Shown here: positions 12,605 to 24,799 of the stretch, piece by piece
How the letters are laid out: each line of letters begins with the position of its first letter
How positions within the stretch are numbered: position 1 is the first letter of the stretch
Source: Leguminivora glycinivorella
Taxonomy: Eukaryota; Arthropoda; Insecta; Lepidoptera; Tortricidae
Assembly (NCBI RefSeq): GCF_023078275.1
Contig: NC_062977.1
Coordinates: 19,452,585-19,516,584, forward strand
Length of the DNA: 64,000 nt
Reading direction: 5' to 3'
Made by a program: the position numbers and the translations under genes
Notes under the pieces: model-generated
Told to the model about the DNA's origin: nothing
Databases searched by the model: none
The model's input: the letters and a program-made list of their open reading frames with translations, nothing else

Positions 12605-14482
12605 GGTTATGGTATTAAATTGTTACAATAACCCATATGGGTAAATGACTAAGTTTGTTGCGGACTGCTTTATTGTTTGTGTGTAAGGATGATGCCTGTT
12701 GCTGATTTATGGTTGTACTCGTACTCTCATGGCGAATCCTGTGTGGCCGATATTTGGTTGTCAAGTATTTAATGTTGCTTAAAAATAAATTATTTTATTA
12801 CAATAGGATTGCAAAGAAACAGATAAAAACTGTGGAGACCAAAGACAGCGATTATGATAGCGCAGATGCGCATAAAGGACAAAAATTCACTGAAGTTAAC
12901 TTTTAAAATGGCCTTTGCGCAGCAGTGTAACAAAACCGTTGACCTATCATATTTCTAGATCTAAATACGCTCCCTTATAGCCCTTACGAAGCTCGCGTGA
13001 TATCATTTAACAGCATTTTTATAACTTCAAATAAAGCTTTGCTTTTATGAAAATATAAAAAATATATGAAGTCTCCGTTACGACGCCGAAGCAAACCAAG
13101 CATTCTTTATAGCGCTCTAAATTACCAAGGTTTATTCCCTAGCTTATCTCATAGTAACGATTTCAGATTATCATATAGATTAATTGCACCTTTATTATAA
13201 TTTTATTTTATGGTATTATTTGAAATATGATTGGTGTTATATTTACCTTATTTTGTGACGGGGAGAACTGCCAGATGTAGGTCAAGTCCGGGACAAATGG
13301 AAAAAGGGAGGGCACAACACAACGGGCTCGTAAAGACGTAATTAATAATTATGGGAGTCATAATAATAAGGTAATCGCCAGGTCTACTGAGCTGCGCCAG
13401 AGAGCCACAAATAGTTGTAACTGTTGTGAATGGTTGTATTGGTTGTGATGGTTTCTAAATAAGGGGGTTCAAAATATATAAGTAAATAAATAAATTGATT
13501 GAGAACAGATTGATTGAGTCCCACGGCAAGCTCAAGAAGGCTATTGTTGTATATGGGTACTAATACAACGATATAATTATGTATATTATAATACTTATAG
13601 ACATAGAAAACTACCTCACTGACCTGTGACTCCGGAACAAATATTATAAAGGTACCTATTAATCATACCTCAATTATTATTTCAAATAAATAAGGTTTTC
13701 TTTAAGGATCACCAGCGGATAATACGTGTACACAGTCACATAGATCAAATGAATAATTATCAGATGCTTCGCCACAGCATGTGACAGACGGACGGACAGA
13801 GACTAAGAATAAGGAATCTTGTTTTCCTTTTCATTGGCATGACATCGGAATATCATTCTGAATGAGACGTCTCATACAGGATTATGAAGATGATTTGTGC
13901 CACTGAGCAAACAATAGATTCCGGTATTCGAGCATGATTATACGGACGTTCCGCACGTGAGTCGAATAGAGCTGCTAGCTGCAGACTACAAAATAATGTG
14001 GCAGATATGTCACTCAGTAGTAGAACAAAAATGTTCACCGGTTATAATTATTATCTTCAGTCTAGACCAGTTAATCAATACCTACCATATGCCATCGATC
14101 AGCAGAATGATTGTGGTTATGAATGAATTGTTTAGACACATTAGACAAGGAAGCTTGATATTCAGAACGTAAGTGCGCTATACCCTGCTATATACCCTGT
14201 TTCGAACTTTTACCTAAGCGACGAAGCTAAATAATCAGCAGATGTTGCCAATTTCTAAAGATGGTATATATAATATTGATCATGATCAATTTCAGTGTCT
14301 TACCTACATGTGATCCTACTGTTGTATAGATTAGAGCGCACAAGTTACACAAATATTTCTAATGCTTGTAGATGTAGGTATAATGTAATGTCAAGGGCGG
14401 CTCCCTCCGCGCTACAAGTACATGCCGGCGGCCGCGAGTTCGCGGCTCATTCAGTGGTGACGACCTTCGCGCGGCGCAATAG
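12605..14482. other. Non-coding; possible retroelement remnant near 13250-13500
   Basis: No exon is supported. A short stretch around 13260-13330 translates plausibly into a charged peptide, and duplicated TTGATTGAG lies near 13496-13517. This could be the tail of an old retroelement, but the evidence is too thin to name it. Confidence 0.3.
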
Positions 14483-14581
14483 AATTCAATGTCGGCTGCT
14501 CACGTGCCGTCCGTTTGTGTAGGTAAGAATTTTTAGAATGGCGGCATTTTGTGAACATCAAAGGAGTGAGCCTTCTGTATT
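14483..14581 (+). repeat. Dispersed ~100-bp repeat
   Basis: The segment containing CATTTTGTGAACATCAAAGG is found inverted at 47063-47166 with high similarity. It has no coding capacity. It joins different sequence at its borders in the two places, as expected of a mobile or dispersed repeat. Confidence 0.65.
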
Positions 14582-15755
14582 GTACTATTATATATTTTGT
14601 GGTAATGTAGAGTAGTGAACTTTCTGCACGCTATCTCTATTCTGTGACATGGTTTGTCAATTTCAGCAAGTTCGGACACTAGAAAATGCCAGGGGCATAT
14701 TTGGTGAGGCGAAAAAGGTTAAAAGGCACAAAGGTTAAACGTTCAGTACGCGGTTCATTGGTCCCGTTTGAATTATGTATGGGGTTAGCTTATAGGTAAG
14801 GCTATTTCCAGTTTGTGGAGACAGGGAACATTTTTTTCTTTGAACGTTACGTAGATGGGATGTCTGGGGACATTTCCAGCAAAATACGCCACCATACTTA
14901 CTTGTAGTAGACTGTAGACTTAGCAACCTTCTTTGGTAATTCCTGAAAAGGCATTGTAATTTTTTTTAGTAAATTGATGTACTGGGAATTGGAATTTAGA
15001 ATAGGGAATTAGGCAGTTTAGACAACTTCTGGATAAAAATAAGTCTCGGTTGAAGTTTTCCGAGGAGCTTTGGGGTACACCGTACAGGTCTTTAAAGTTT
15101 TCTAACTCAAAACCACATAAAACTATAACAATTCAAATAGTAGTGTAAACGTTTGTGTTCTTTTGTGTTATTGAAATTACATTTTAATGTGAAATAAATT
15201 ATTTTGATTGTACAATTGTACAAACACGTGTGACGTACAGTAATCATAACATGTAATAGCAAAGGGTCTTTGATGTATGACGATATAAATCCGAGTTTGA
15301 TCGTCAATCCCAGCCCTTCAAGCCGACCGCAATACCGCAGCAATACAAAGCACGGTGTTTCCAGTCAAAGGAAATAGTAAATCCAATGTACTTAGGATAT
15401 GTTTAGGAAACTCAACGATAGAGGGCGTGAAAAACAATTATATGCCGTAGTGCAAGTTGTTCGCTAGATGTCACTGTTACCCCCGCAAACTGGGTAATGA
15501 CTTTGTAAAATGTATAAATATTGTTGATGTCCAAATACTTCGCTAGATGTCGCTGTACCGCCCGCAAACTAGCGAACGATATACTATGGTTAATTATATG
15601 TAATTACATTGTAAATTTTACTGTTAATTTTAGAGCTTGGAAAATAAGCTGGTTTGTCTTGCTCAGATTCATAATGAAAACGTCAATCCTATTTTAAAAT
15701 CCCGCTATAAATATGTGGCGTTCCATGTCTAAAGGGTCCAAATGTTTTATGTGCT
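14582..15755. other. Non-coding, nothing recognised
   Basis: No supported exon or complete element. CGCTAGATGTC-type phrases near 15460 and 15541 with similar neighbouring text suggest remnants of a dispersed repeat. Confidence 0.4.
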
Positions 15756-15846
15756 TTGAACCTTTCGGAATGGAAAGTCACATGAAAAGTTGTCGTAACT
15801 TAATAATAGATGGCGCTACATTCGAAAATATTGACTGATAACTCTA
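15756..15846 (+). repeat. Dispersed repeat shared with 50785-50875
   Basis: GGAAAGTCACATGAAAAGTT followed by TAATAGATGGCGCT and TTGACTGATAACTCTA occurs here and at about 50799-50872 in the same orientation. No ends or duplications were resolved. Confidence 0.6.
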
Positions 15847-16737
15847 TACCATACTATTCAATATACTCTATGCAAAGTACGAACTAGATTTACGGCGACA
15901 AATTCCCGATAATTCTCAATGACGTTTTCCAACTCAACTGGTTTGAATCAAGTTGCATTGAGTTGAATGAAGTTCAGAATTTATTAATCTCGCTTTTACG
16001 TTATTGGTTTATTTATATTCCATAGACTTCGTTTATGAAACTATTTTTGGGTTAAGTACTTCATAAAATCGCGACTAGTGATTCATTAGTCTTATGAAAT
16101 TATATTTATTTTGAAACAGTTATAAACTTTTTCAGTACAGATGGTGTTTTTTTACGCACTAGTGCGAGAAGTGGTTCATTATATGCCAGGTCGAAACTTC
16201 GGATGCTCATCTGTACTGAAAAATGTCGTACGATACACGTGCGAAAAGGTTCGTAACTCGTGTCGATTTCCCTTCGGTCGTGTTTTAATTTATCGCCACT
16301 CGTTTCGAACTTCCTTTTTTACGCACTTGTATCGTAATGTACTATTAAAAGCTCTCTGGCAAGTTTGTTCTACATTTTAAAAATATAATTCAAGCATTTA
16401 CAGTCTTATAAACAAAGGAAGCTATTGCTACAGCCTCAGACTTCACGGCCACAAGATACCAAGTCTCATGCTAATCTTGTCAAGCAAAATCGTATTTCAC
16501 TACAGTACCATCGTTGAGACGAAAGTAATACTAGGATACAAATTGTACTTGCGATGCGAACCGCCTGCCGCAGCCCTTGTTAAGGTTGACACGTCGTGTA
16601 TAATGAAAATACGTCGTCGGTTGTCGATATCGATATCAAATATATTGGAGATTTTATCTTTCTGCGAGTGTGACCTATCTCGAGAATAATTGGGGACTAA
16701 AAGGGAAGACTATACAAGGTTAACAGTTACGTCTTTT
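15847..16737. other. Non-coding, nothing recognised
   Basis: Open frames of 73-79 codons occur here but show no family resemblance, splice context or conservation clue. Confidence 0.4.
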
Positions 16738-16925
16738 TTATGCGATAGAGGCCAACGAGCAGACATGTCGCCTGATGGTAAGCGATTACTGCTGCCCAAG
16801 GACATCCGAAACACTAGAAGGGTTGGCGGTGCGTACCTGGCCTGTAAGATTGCCGACTGCCGTCTAGTCAGCTCTATGAAAAATGGCGTACATAAGGTCA
16901 GTGCGGGCAAGACCGGCATAGTTTA
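16738..16925 (+). repeat. Retroelement-derived dispersed repeat (CGAGCAGAC family)
   Basis: CAACGAGCAGACATG followed by GCCTGATGGTAAGCGAT and a CACTAGAAGGGTTGGCGGTGC-like segment matches a second copy at 62925-63025. The text is typical of a lepidopteran non-LTR 3' untranslated region. The overlapping open frames on both strands are not genes. Confidence 0.6.
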
Positions 16926-17636
16926 TTTGAAATAAAGTTTGAGTGGATAAAACTCTGTAATTAATGTAGTCTGGCGTAATGCGCATGGCCCTACGGGATA
17001 GAAAATATTACATTTTACAAAGCTATTACAACATTTTGGTAAAATAAGGTACTTTTAAGTGATAAAAATCACATTTTTTAAGGCTCGGCGGGTTGACCGT
17101 CCTCCCGCGATGAGCACGGAAAGACCGTCTAGTGCTTGTTGTCGCGTAATTTCATATGAGACTAGGTTCCAAAATCATGATCATTGTTATTTTACGTAAT
17201 AACAGGGCAGAATGTGCTAGATAATTAATAAAATAACGTTGAAATTTTGAACATATAAGCATTTTTCTATTTATAAGGCAAGACCGGCATATGTCCCGTA
17301 GATGGGGTTCATAACCTTTTCTTTTCAGGTCCAGATATTGCACAATACTGTTTTTCCAACGAACACCTGCTAATACAATTGTCACGATATTACAGGCTCA
17401 TATAAATCGAACTATCTTATTTGTTTTTGAAATTTTGTTATTAAGAAAAGGTAATTGGATATTAAGATACGTGAATTAGTTTGGTAACATAGGTGGGTGT
17501 GAATCTAAAACGGGCGATTGAACTCTTATGTTGACCGTTTCAACCGTTTTAAGTAGCTGTAGGGGTACCCGACCGAAAGTTGAGCTAAACGGTTATTACG
17601 AGGTGTTTTGCTTAGACAGCGGCGACCGCGCACCCA

Positions 17637-17875
17637 CGACTTCTGTGTCAAAGTGACAGCCAGCAATGTCAGATTCCAAAGTAGTGTTTAATTTTTAAAT
17701 CAGCATCCCCGAAAACCTATTGATGACACTCATGACGAATTTTGCGTCAAAGTAAAGTCAGCAAAGTCAAATTCTAAATTGGTCATTAATTTTGGTATCA
17801 GCAGCACCCCCGTGAATCTATTTGATGACACCCATGATGACTTTTGTGTCAAAGTGACAGCCAGCAATGTCAACT
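17637..17875 (+). repeat. Diverged ~100-bp tandem repeat, 2-3 copies
   Basis: GTGTCAAAGTGACAGCCAGC starts near 17645 and 17847, with a diverged middle copy near 17744. Each is followed by an ATTCTAAA- or ATTCCAAA-like stretch and a GATGACACYCATGA phrase. Period is roughly 100 bp. Confidence 0.6.
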
Positions 17876-19834
17876 AACGGTCACGTAGCCGTAAAATAGT
17901 CGGTCAAAATCGTTTTAAAGGGTTCCTGTTGGGTAATGCTGATCCTAAAAATAATGTCCAACTTGAAACCCTACTCTTTTGAAATATTTGTCGTCGCATG
18001 TTGCACAATCTACGTATACTTAAACAAAAATAATAAAGAACGGGTAGAACTTACGATAGTTCTACCAACTTAAATATTATGATGAATAATGCAGTGTATT
18101 AGGCTTACTTTTATTCACCTCTTATCATTCTTCACAACCATGTCACATTTTTTTTTTTACTTAATACATTCTAATGATTTTAGTAACACCATACAAATCA
18201 TTATCGAAACTGTATTTCGAAAATAAAATCAAAGACGGTACAAATTTCATAAGCCAAAAACGTACTTATATATTGATATTGTGTACACTCGACTTATTTC
18301 CAATAAAGCCTAAAAAAGGTTGGCAACTCCTTGTTTATCATATGCCGGTCTTGCCTTTCTCTTTTATGCCGGACTTTCTGAGTAGGCACAATTTCTAAGT
18401 TACATATTTCAGAACATAAAACTAGAAATTGAGCGCGTTTTGAGTAGATTAATAGTACTAGTCAGAAAGAACGGTTATCAAATGACTACGTTACATACAT
18501 CATATACAAATATTCCGACTGCTTCTATTTTATTTTAATTTTTTGCGGAACCATGTTGAACTCGATGTTCGAGTTCGAAACACGAATCAAGTTTATTGTT
18601 AACTAGTGTTCGTCCTAGGGATATGTATTGAAGACCAGTGGATTAAGGATGGAAAACTGGTATACCTCCGGAGGTGTGAGAGGCGTAGATATATAAACAG
18701 AAAAGTTATAGTCAATAGACGGTCTTTCCGGGTAGACGGTCTTCCCCACACTGACCTTATGTCGATTTTATTCTAAACTTCATCCGCTGACATGCACAAC
18801 TTCCTTGTGTCTATTCACATAAAATTGTTTATTGCCTGTTTCCGTGTAAGGCAGCTTTTGTTTTATAGATGTACTTTTCTCATCAGACGAGCGTATTAAA
18901 AAAACATGATGTATCAGTAAACCGTAGGTAATTGAAGAGACAAACTTTCGAAGCAACTGTAGTCTCTGCATTTGGGCAATTTAAAGTTTATACCCACGAT
19001 TGATACCAATTTGAATAGGCACTAACTAGTTTTGGAGATCTTATTCAAACTGGAGGGAGGTTTGGGTATCGAGCAAATTGCTGGCCAGGCGATTCATTGG
19101 TAAATTATATGACACGTATTATTTGCATATTGATAAGGGTTTAGTAAGAATTTCAATTAGAAGCCGCTGGGATGAAAGGATCTTGAGTGGCGATTGTCTA
19201 TCTACGCAGACACTTTAGCCTGTTCAAATAACTGCACTTACACTTATCGTCTATTAAGCATTTTTTTTTTATTATGAATGGGCTTACTCTTGGCCACAGA
19301 CTAGCCAAAGACAAAGACGTGGCCTACGATGGAGTGAGCTCGCCCAGAAGATGCCTGTTGTCGTGTCGATTTTTTTATAGTTTACACAGACTACCTATGA
19401 TTCTGCTGATGAGCCGCAAAAGTCCTTAGAAAAATCTCGACACGAACCTCCATAACACAACATTTTCTATTTTACTTGGGCCGTGTCATGTTCCTTCTTA
19501 AAATAGTCCTTCTTTAGTATGCAAAACAATCGGAACCATTTGTGTCGTTGGAGTCAGCAGCTTTGTTGCAGTAATTGTACATTTGCATTTTACATTTCAA
19601 TGCTGGAAAATGTCTAGCAAAAATAATTCCGATCAAATTGCTGGAAAAACCAATGATGCGAAACATTCCATTTCGATTAACTTTTTGTGTTGGATATTTT
19701 TGCAAGCATTTAAACCAGGTAATTTTCAGTTTAAGCCACGTTCGAAGCGTTAGAAGTTGCGTTTGCCCGAGGCTTACTGCTGAATATTGATTCTAAAAAA
19801 TCTGAACACAATTTTTTGTTCAACGTTACGTGGG
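17876..19834. other. Non-coding; possible repeat remnants
   Basis: No exon is supported. The poly-T run at 19261 followed by GGGCTTACTCTTGGCCACAG looks like the border of a dispersed element, but its extent is unclear. Confidence 0.35.
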
Positions 19835-20015
19835 TGTCACAGAAGTCCACTGTGGGGTCTGTAGGCGATGGGCTGGCAACCTGTCGCTGCAATATCACAA
19901 TTTAGGCTTCTGTCAACCCCTTGATTGCCAGGCCAAGAGTGACACTTCATGTACTCTGTCTACCCCGTTAGGGAATACAGGTGTGAGTTTGGGTATATAT
20001 AAATAAATATACATG
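19835..20015 (+). mobile_element. 3' fragment of a non-LTR retrotransposon
   Basis: The segment contains GGCTGGCAACCTGTC, TACTCTGTCTACCCC and GGAATACAGGTGTGA and ends in a degenerate TATG-rich tail. Related tails are at 39168-39338 (minus strand) and 62775-62830. It is 5'-truncated with no coding frame. Confidence 0.65.
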
Positions 20016-20178
20016 TATGTATATTCCTAATATTCCTCATCTGTTTCCTATCTGTCTGTGTATAGAGCTTTTATACCGGAAAGGATCAAGGCACAGGGAA
20101 AAAATGTTTTATTTAAGGCAAATAAGGCAATGCATTATTCTCTTGTTTTCGGACGTTGACCTACAACACGCCTTATTA

Positions 20179-20368
20179 TTTACTAGCTTTTGCCCGCGGT
20201 TTCGCTCGCGTTAGAAAGAGACAAAAAGTAGCCTATGTCACTCTCCATCCATCCAACTATCTCCACTTAAAAAATCACGTCAATTCGTCGCTCCGTTTTG
20301 CCGTGAAAGACGGACAAACAAACAGACACACACAGTTTCCCATTTATAATATTAGTATGGAGTATGGA
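20179..20368 (+). mobile_element. 3' end of an RTE-like non-LTR element
   Basis: It begins ACTAGCTTTTGCCCGCGGTT and ends with ATAATATTAGTATGGAGTAT followed by a second GGAGTATGGAT. This is a very common lepidopteran retroelement 3' end. Only the non-coding end is present. Confidence 0.65.
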
Positions 20369-20708
20369 TTACTCGTAGGTTTATTTATTTATTTAAATTA
20401 AGCAACATGGCTCATATATGCAGCACATTAAAATATATATAATTATTAATAAGCTTGATTTGGTTATAAATAGTTTAATATTACAGATGAGTAGAGATCG
20501 CCGCGCCGACGCCGTCACATGAGGCCACTGCTTTTTTCTTTGCGTGACGATAAAAGTACATGCATAGACCCCCCGCCATCGCCGTCTATTAGACGCCATG
20601 AACACTCGCTGTCAGGAAAATCACAAACATCTGAATACAGCATATCATTGCCTTCATTTAGGGCGTTTCGGTGTAAAGTACAAAAATACCTAAGGGCGGA
20701 AACTGGGT

Positions 20709-20858
20709 ACGTAGCCGAAGGGCACAAACGCTCACGAGACGCTCACGAAACGAAACGCTCGTAATAGATATCTATCTCTATCGCTCTTGCGTATTGGCGC
20801 GTATCTTTGCGTTTCGTTATCGTTTCGCGTCGCAGAAATGCCATTTGGAAACGGCTTT
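20709..20858. mobile_element. TAGCCGAATGGCA MITE family, copy 2
   Basis: The left end is GTAGCCGAAGGGCA and the right end a decayed TGCCATTTGGAAACGG. The central TAGATATCTATCTCTATCGC is intact. It has a short internal duplication of the CTCACGA motif compared with copy 1. Confidence 0.7.
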
Positions 20859-22232
20859 GTATGGAGCACCAAGGTCTTTGGTGTCGGAAGCCAAGATCCA
20901 CTTCGGGTCTTCGCGCCAAAGTAGTGAATGTGTTCAAATATTTTTGAGCACATTGGCCGCTCCGAAATGTACAATAGCGACTAAACATATAGTCTGTTCT
21001 TTTGGGAAAGGGTTTAATTAAATAAATGGTTTAAGTAATTGGATTGGTCGGTCTGTGTCGAACTTTTCCCTGCAGCTTTTAGCTTTTGAAAATAAATCGG
21101 TGGTCTAAGCTAGCACAATGCAATCTAGGTAAGAGAATTCATTTAGCTCAGCTTTACATTTGTAAATAATTCTGGAGTATCTATCGTGTTTCAGTTTTTT
21201 TTTTCATAAAGCACACTCGTGTAATTTTAATTCTTATGTCTTTTAGTATATACCTTTAGGTTTATTATTATTATTTATTTATGATATAAAAAATAAGCTA
21301 TTATTAAAAATCGAAATCCTTACGTATCGCTCCGTAAAGGGTTAGCTTTTACAGTGTTATTAATGTCACTCTCATCCCATGCATAAGAACGAAGCACATA
21401 AGTGTTAGATTTCAGTTTATACACGCCAACACCTATAATCTCGAAACAGTTTATGCAACGACAACTTAATAACCCTTCTAACATTTCACGGCGCTGGCGC
21501 CGGTTGTCTTAAGCAACAATCAAAACTTGTTTTAATTTTATTAATGCACATTTCCATTCATGTCGCGCCCACGCGCTGTGTGTTTTCGATTTCGGTGGGT
21601 GACCCTTTAAGTTCACAGTTTTTATAATACATATTAAAAGCAAAGAGAGACGATCTCAATTTATGTTGATATTTTATTTGAGAATTCAAAATGGTTTCTT
21701 GAACGGATTGTTTTCCTACCATTTCATTCGAAGCTCTCACATGTTGATCACAAACTAATTGTTATTGCATCTAGTTATTTTTACTGAAATTAATTTCACT
21801 ATCGCATAGTTTGTCTCGAAAATTGTTTGCCATATATTGGTATGCGGATAGGTATTCATTTTGTTATAAAAGTATGCGCGCATTATTTCTTTAATTTGAT
21901 TTTTACAATGTTTTACGGTAAAGAGTTGATAATAAAACCTACAGGGATCGCAATTAAATTTGTATTCAGGTCTTTTAAGGAATCATATTCGCCGCGAGCG
22001 CGAATATGGTTTCATATATTTAATGTAGCTATAAAAAAGTTCACAAAAAATGGCGCCATATGTTCAGCGTGTACTAAAATAAGTTCGCGTCTTATTCATT
22101 ACTTTCATTAGTCTAAAGGTGCAACCATACCGCTGCTTAACAAACGGTGACGGTACGGAATTGCAATGACGCATTGTATCTTGTAAACTGAAATAGATAC
22201 AAAAAGAACACTACATACACAATTAAAAAACA
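20859..22232. other. Non-coding, nothing recognised
   Basis: No supported exon, RNA or element. AT-rich, with scattered short open frames only. Confidence 0.4.
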
Positions 22233-22460
22233 TACACTAAAGAAATTTCGACGGGTACCTCTGCGGTCGAGGTGGTGTAGCGGTTTATCACGTCAGCCGC
22301 GTTAGCTGGAGACCCATGTTCGATTCCCGGCTTCGCCACCAGTAGTGTTAACTTGATAGCAATAATATTATCCGCATTAAGAACTGATCGAAATTGGTTT
22401 CAGTGACGTCTATCTATTAAATATATTTATTACTACACTAAAGAAATTTCGACGGGTACC
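22233..22460 (+). mobile_element. tRNA-derived SINE with 27-bp target-site duplication
   Basis: The body (22260-22433) has an internal RNA polymerase III promoter: A box TGGTGTAGCGG at 22273-22283 and B box TGTTCGATTCC at 22318-22328, followed by a GCTTCGCCACCA tRNA-like end and a 3' region ending AT-rich. It is bracketed by identical 27-bp direct repeats at 22233-22259 and 22434-22460. Perfect duplications suggest a fairly recent insertion. Confidence 0.88.
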
Positions 22461-22463
22461 GAC

Positions 22464-22591
22464 GGGTAAGGTTTAAACAAATTATCCGTTTATCGGATAT
22501 TTTCAGTTGGATTATTCGAATATTTTCGGATAAAAATATTGGCGGATACTCGAATAATTCGGATATCCGAATATCCGGATTGCAAACCCTA
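22464..22591. repeat. AT-rich palindromic element remnant
   Basis: Repeats of GGATA, TCCGAATA and complements form a strongly self-complementary stretch ending TTGCAAACCCTA, reminiscent of hAT-type ends. The left end is decayed and no target duplication was found. Confidence 0.4.
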
Positions 22592-23854
22592 GTCGCGCGT
22601 TTCCGTACCGTCGCCGTTTTTCGAGCAGCGGTGTGGGGAGCATGCGGTAAAAACGGTACAAATACGATGCGTCACTGCGATTCCGTAACGTCACCGTTTT
22701 TAAGCAGCGGTGTAGTCACACCTTTATACGTAGCCTAATGTGAAAGACAGAGACATCTTAGCAACATCTTAAAAAGTTTCGATGTTTCAACACGCGTGCT
22801 ATCGGTTTGGTTAAAATTGTGCTAAAAATTATCTAATTATGCATTTTAATGTCTTGTTATATTAATTGTAGATTTTTTATGAAAATTCACATGTTTATAA
22901 ATAACTTGGCTGCTTCAGTACTGAACCGAGACTGATCATTACCACAACAATCAGTCAATCGATCTACGTTCGATGGATCGATTGACATCTAATTTATCGA
23001 TGACCATACATTCGATTTAGCGATGATCTTGTTGATAGGAAATCGAAAATAAAATCGAAGACTAACGGGCGAGAGTCCGACACAGACTGAGAATGGACAA
23101 CAAAATTTCAAAAACTTTGCTAAATAAGAAATAACTTCGTAAAGTTGTGATGTACTTTACAATGTAAGTATGGGTCAATTTTCAATCTAATTAGAATCTT
23201 TTTTAAACATAATATTACATTATACCTCTACAATTTCTTTTGTTGTAATTGATTTCGAAATTTACAATTATTCCTCCAAATTGACTATTACATACTTATC
23301 TATAACAATATTCTACTTAGAAATACAGTTATTGTGTATGACGGACTTTAAAATAAACAATAATAAGCAGCATGGGTATGATATTGAAACAAGTATCAAA
23401 ACCAAATCAATAACAAAACATATTCAGGATTTACCCACTGACTATTGTTTCCTCATACAGCATAGCTACATAATTATGCACCTCAACAAAAACATGACAC
23501 ACACTCTATAGATAAACATATTTCTTTGAAACTATTTATATAGTACCTACTGTTCAGACAATCTGATTAAATTTGCAGTGTCAAATGAGTAACTTTAGAG
23601 ATAAGATACTGACAGAATTATCAGGGCAATTCTGTCAGATTACCTAGTCCATACATTTGAAAGGTCCTAGGTATATCTGAAATTGCTTTTAGTGATAAGA
23701 TTGCATGTTTTCTGCCTATATCTTAAAAACAAGTTGCCTAGGGTTCTATCTTTTACTAAAGGTGTGTGATAAAGTGTATTTATTATGTACCTTTAAAACA
23801 TTATAATTTACCATAATACCTTAGTTTCCTTCTTATCCAATTTTAAACAACAAG
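22592..23854. other. Non-coding, with a small perfect hairpin
   Basis: No exon is supported. CTGACAGAATT (23609-23619) and AATTCTGTCAG (23628-23638) form an 11-bp perfect stem with an 8-nt loop. No partner structure or function is evident. Confidence 0.4.
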
Positions 23855-23930
23855 ACCTCCGTGTCTAAGTTGGGCATAGCAACTGCACCCATGATGCAGA
23901 AGATCGCAGGTTCAAGTCCTGCCGGAGGTG
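23855..23930 (+). tRNA. tRNA-Met(CAT)-like gene or pseudogene
   Basis: The sequence folds as a cloverleaf: acceptor ACCTCCG/CGGAGGT (7 bp, perfect), anticodon stem CTGCA/TGCAG (5 bp, perfect) and T stem GCAGG/CCTGC (5 bp, perfect) with loop TTCAAGT. The D arm is weak (three of four pairs) but has the GG of the D loop. The seven-base anticodon loop CCCATGA reads CAT. The B box GGTTCAAGTCC is canonical, and a T6 run for polymerase III termination follows at about 23941. Oddities are C at position 33 instead of T and a G discriminator base. It could be a functional but unusual tRNA, a pseudogene, or the head of a SINE. Confidence 0.5.
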
Positions 23931-24674
23931 TGATTTATCAGTTTTTTCTTTAAATTAAAAATATGTAGTATCACTCGCAGACATTTCTGCATAATATTAA
24001 ATAAATTTAATCAAGGTTACATTACACTGCATACATAACAGTATTCCAGTGTGACAAGCTGCATTAAAAGTAAACTGTTGTGGACAATAATGGTCTTACC
24101 TAACAAATACACTATGTAAAAGACTTTTTCTAATACGGAACCTGATGAATTTGATAGTCAGTTTCTAAAAAAAAAAGCAGGCAAATAGAACAAAGTTATA
24201 TAAAATAAAAATAAACAACTTTTTAATTGATTTTGCAAAATCATTAAACCCATTTTGAGCATTTTTTTGTTAAGTAATTGGTGAAATGTTAACAAACAAC
24301 TAAGTAGCAGTCAACATTCATATTGAAGTAACAAGTGTAAGCAGTTGAAGCACAATTAATAAACCTAATATAGCCAATGAGGAAAAACAAGGTACTTACC
24401 TATTAACTAGTTACTCGGCTTCCTCACATATATGTTGAACAAAATGTTGTATAACTGGCATGCTACCTTGCCTAATTCAAGCCTGCATCATGTTGTTTAT
24501 CACAATGATGTCATTTTTGAACAAGATAATACACCAAATGTTTCTAAATTGTTTATGCAACATTCAGAGCAGCTTTACTCAGTTTTTGTCTGTGTAATTG
24601 ACTCTTAAAAGGTTACATTTTTATGCAGATTATGGTTAGCTACACTAAACAATGCAGTAGTAGTAGATACTTAC
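23931..24674. other. ERK intron 1, start (minus strand)
   Basis: AT-rich sequence immediately downstream of the ERK exon 1 donor. No further exon is recognised. Confidence 0.5.
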
Positions 24675-24799
24675 ACAACCATCCCGTAGGCGCCTTCGCC
24701 GATGTACTGCAGGTTCACGTAGCGGGGCCCCACTTCGAAGACCTGGCCCCGCACGATCTCCGCGTTGGGGTTGGTGCTCGTTGCTCCTCCTTCAGCCAT
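24675..24799 (-). CDS. rl: ERK-type MAP kinase, first coding exon
   Basis: This exon encodes the first 41 residues, plus two bases of codon 42, of an extracellular-signal-regulated kinase (rolled in Drosophila, MAPK1/3 in mammals). ERK is the serine/threonine kinase at the end of the Ras-Raf-MEK cascade and acts in cytoplasm and nucleus. The peptide contains IVRGQVFEVGPRYVNL (about residues 15-30) and the glycine-rich ATP-binding loop YIGEGAYGMV (32-41), both diagnostic of ERK rather than p38 or JNK. The ATG at 24799-24797 opens the only matching frame. The exon ends at 24675 before donor GTAAGT (24674-24669), in phase 2, consistent with the family's following Val-Ser. The kinase core exons are not recognised to the left, so intron 1 probably exceeds 24 kb or the gene leaves the window. 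Confidence 0.92.

Noticed and set aside
20519..20764. 81-codon open frame
   Set aside because: It ends inside a MITE copy and has no family resemblance.
22273..22345. Second tRNA gene
   Set aside because: A and B boxes are present but the acceptor stem does not pair, and direct repeats show it is a SINE.
1..24600. Remaining ERK exons on the minus strand
   Set aside because: I looked for the VAIKK, HRDLKPSN, DFGLAR and TEYVATRWYRAPE segments and could not find them by eye, so none is claimed.
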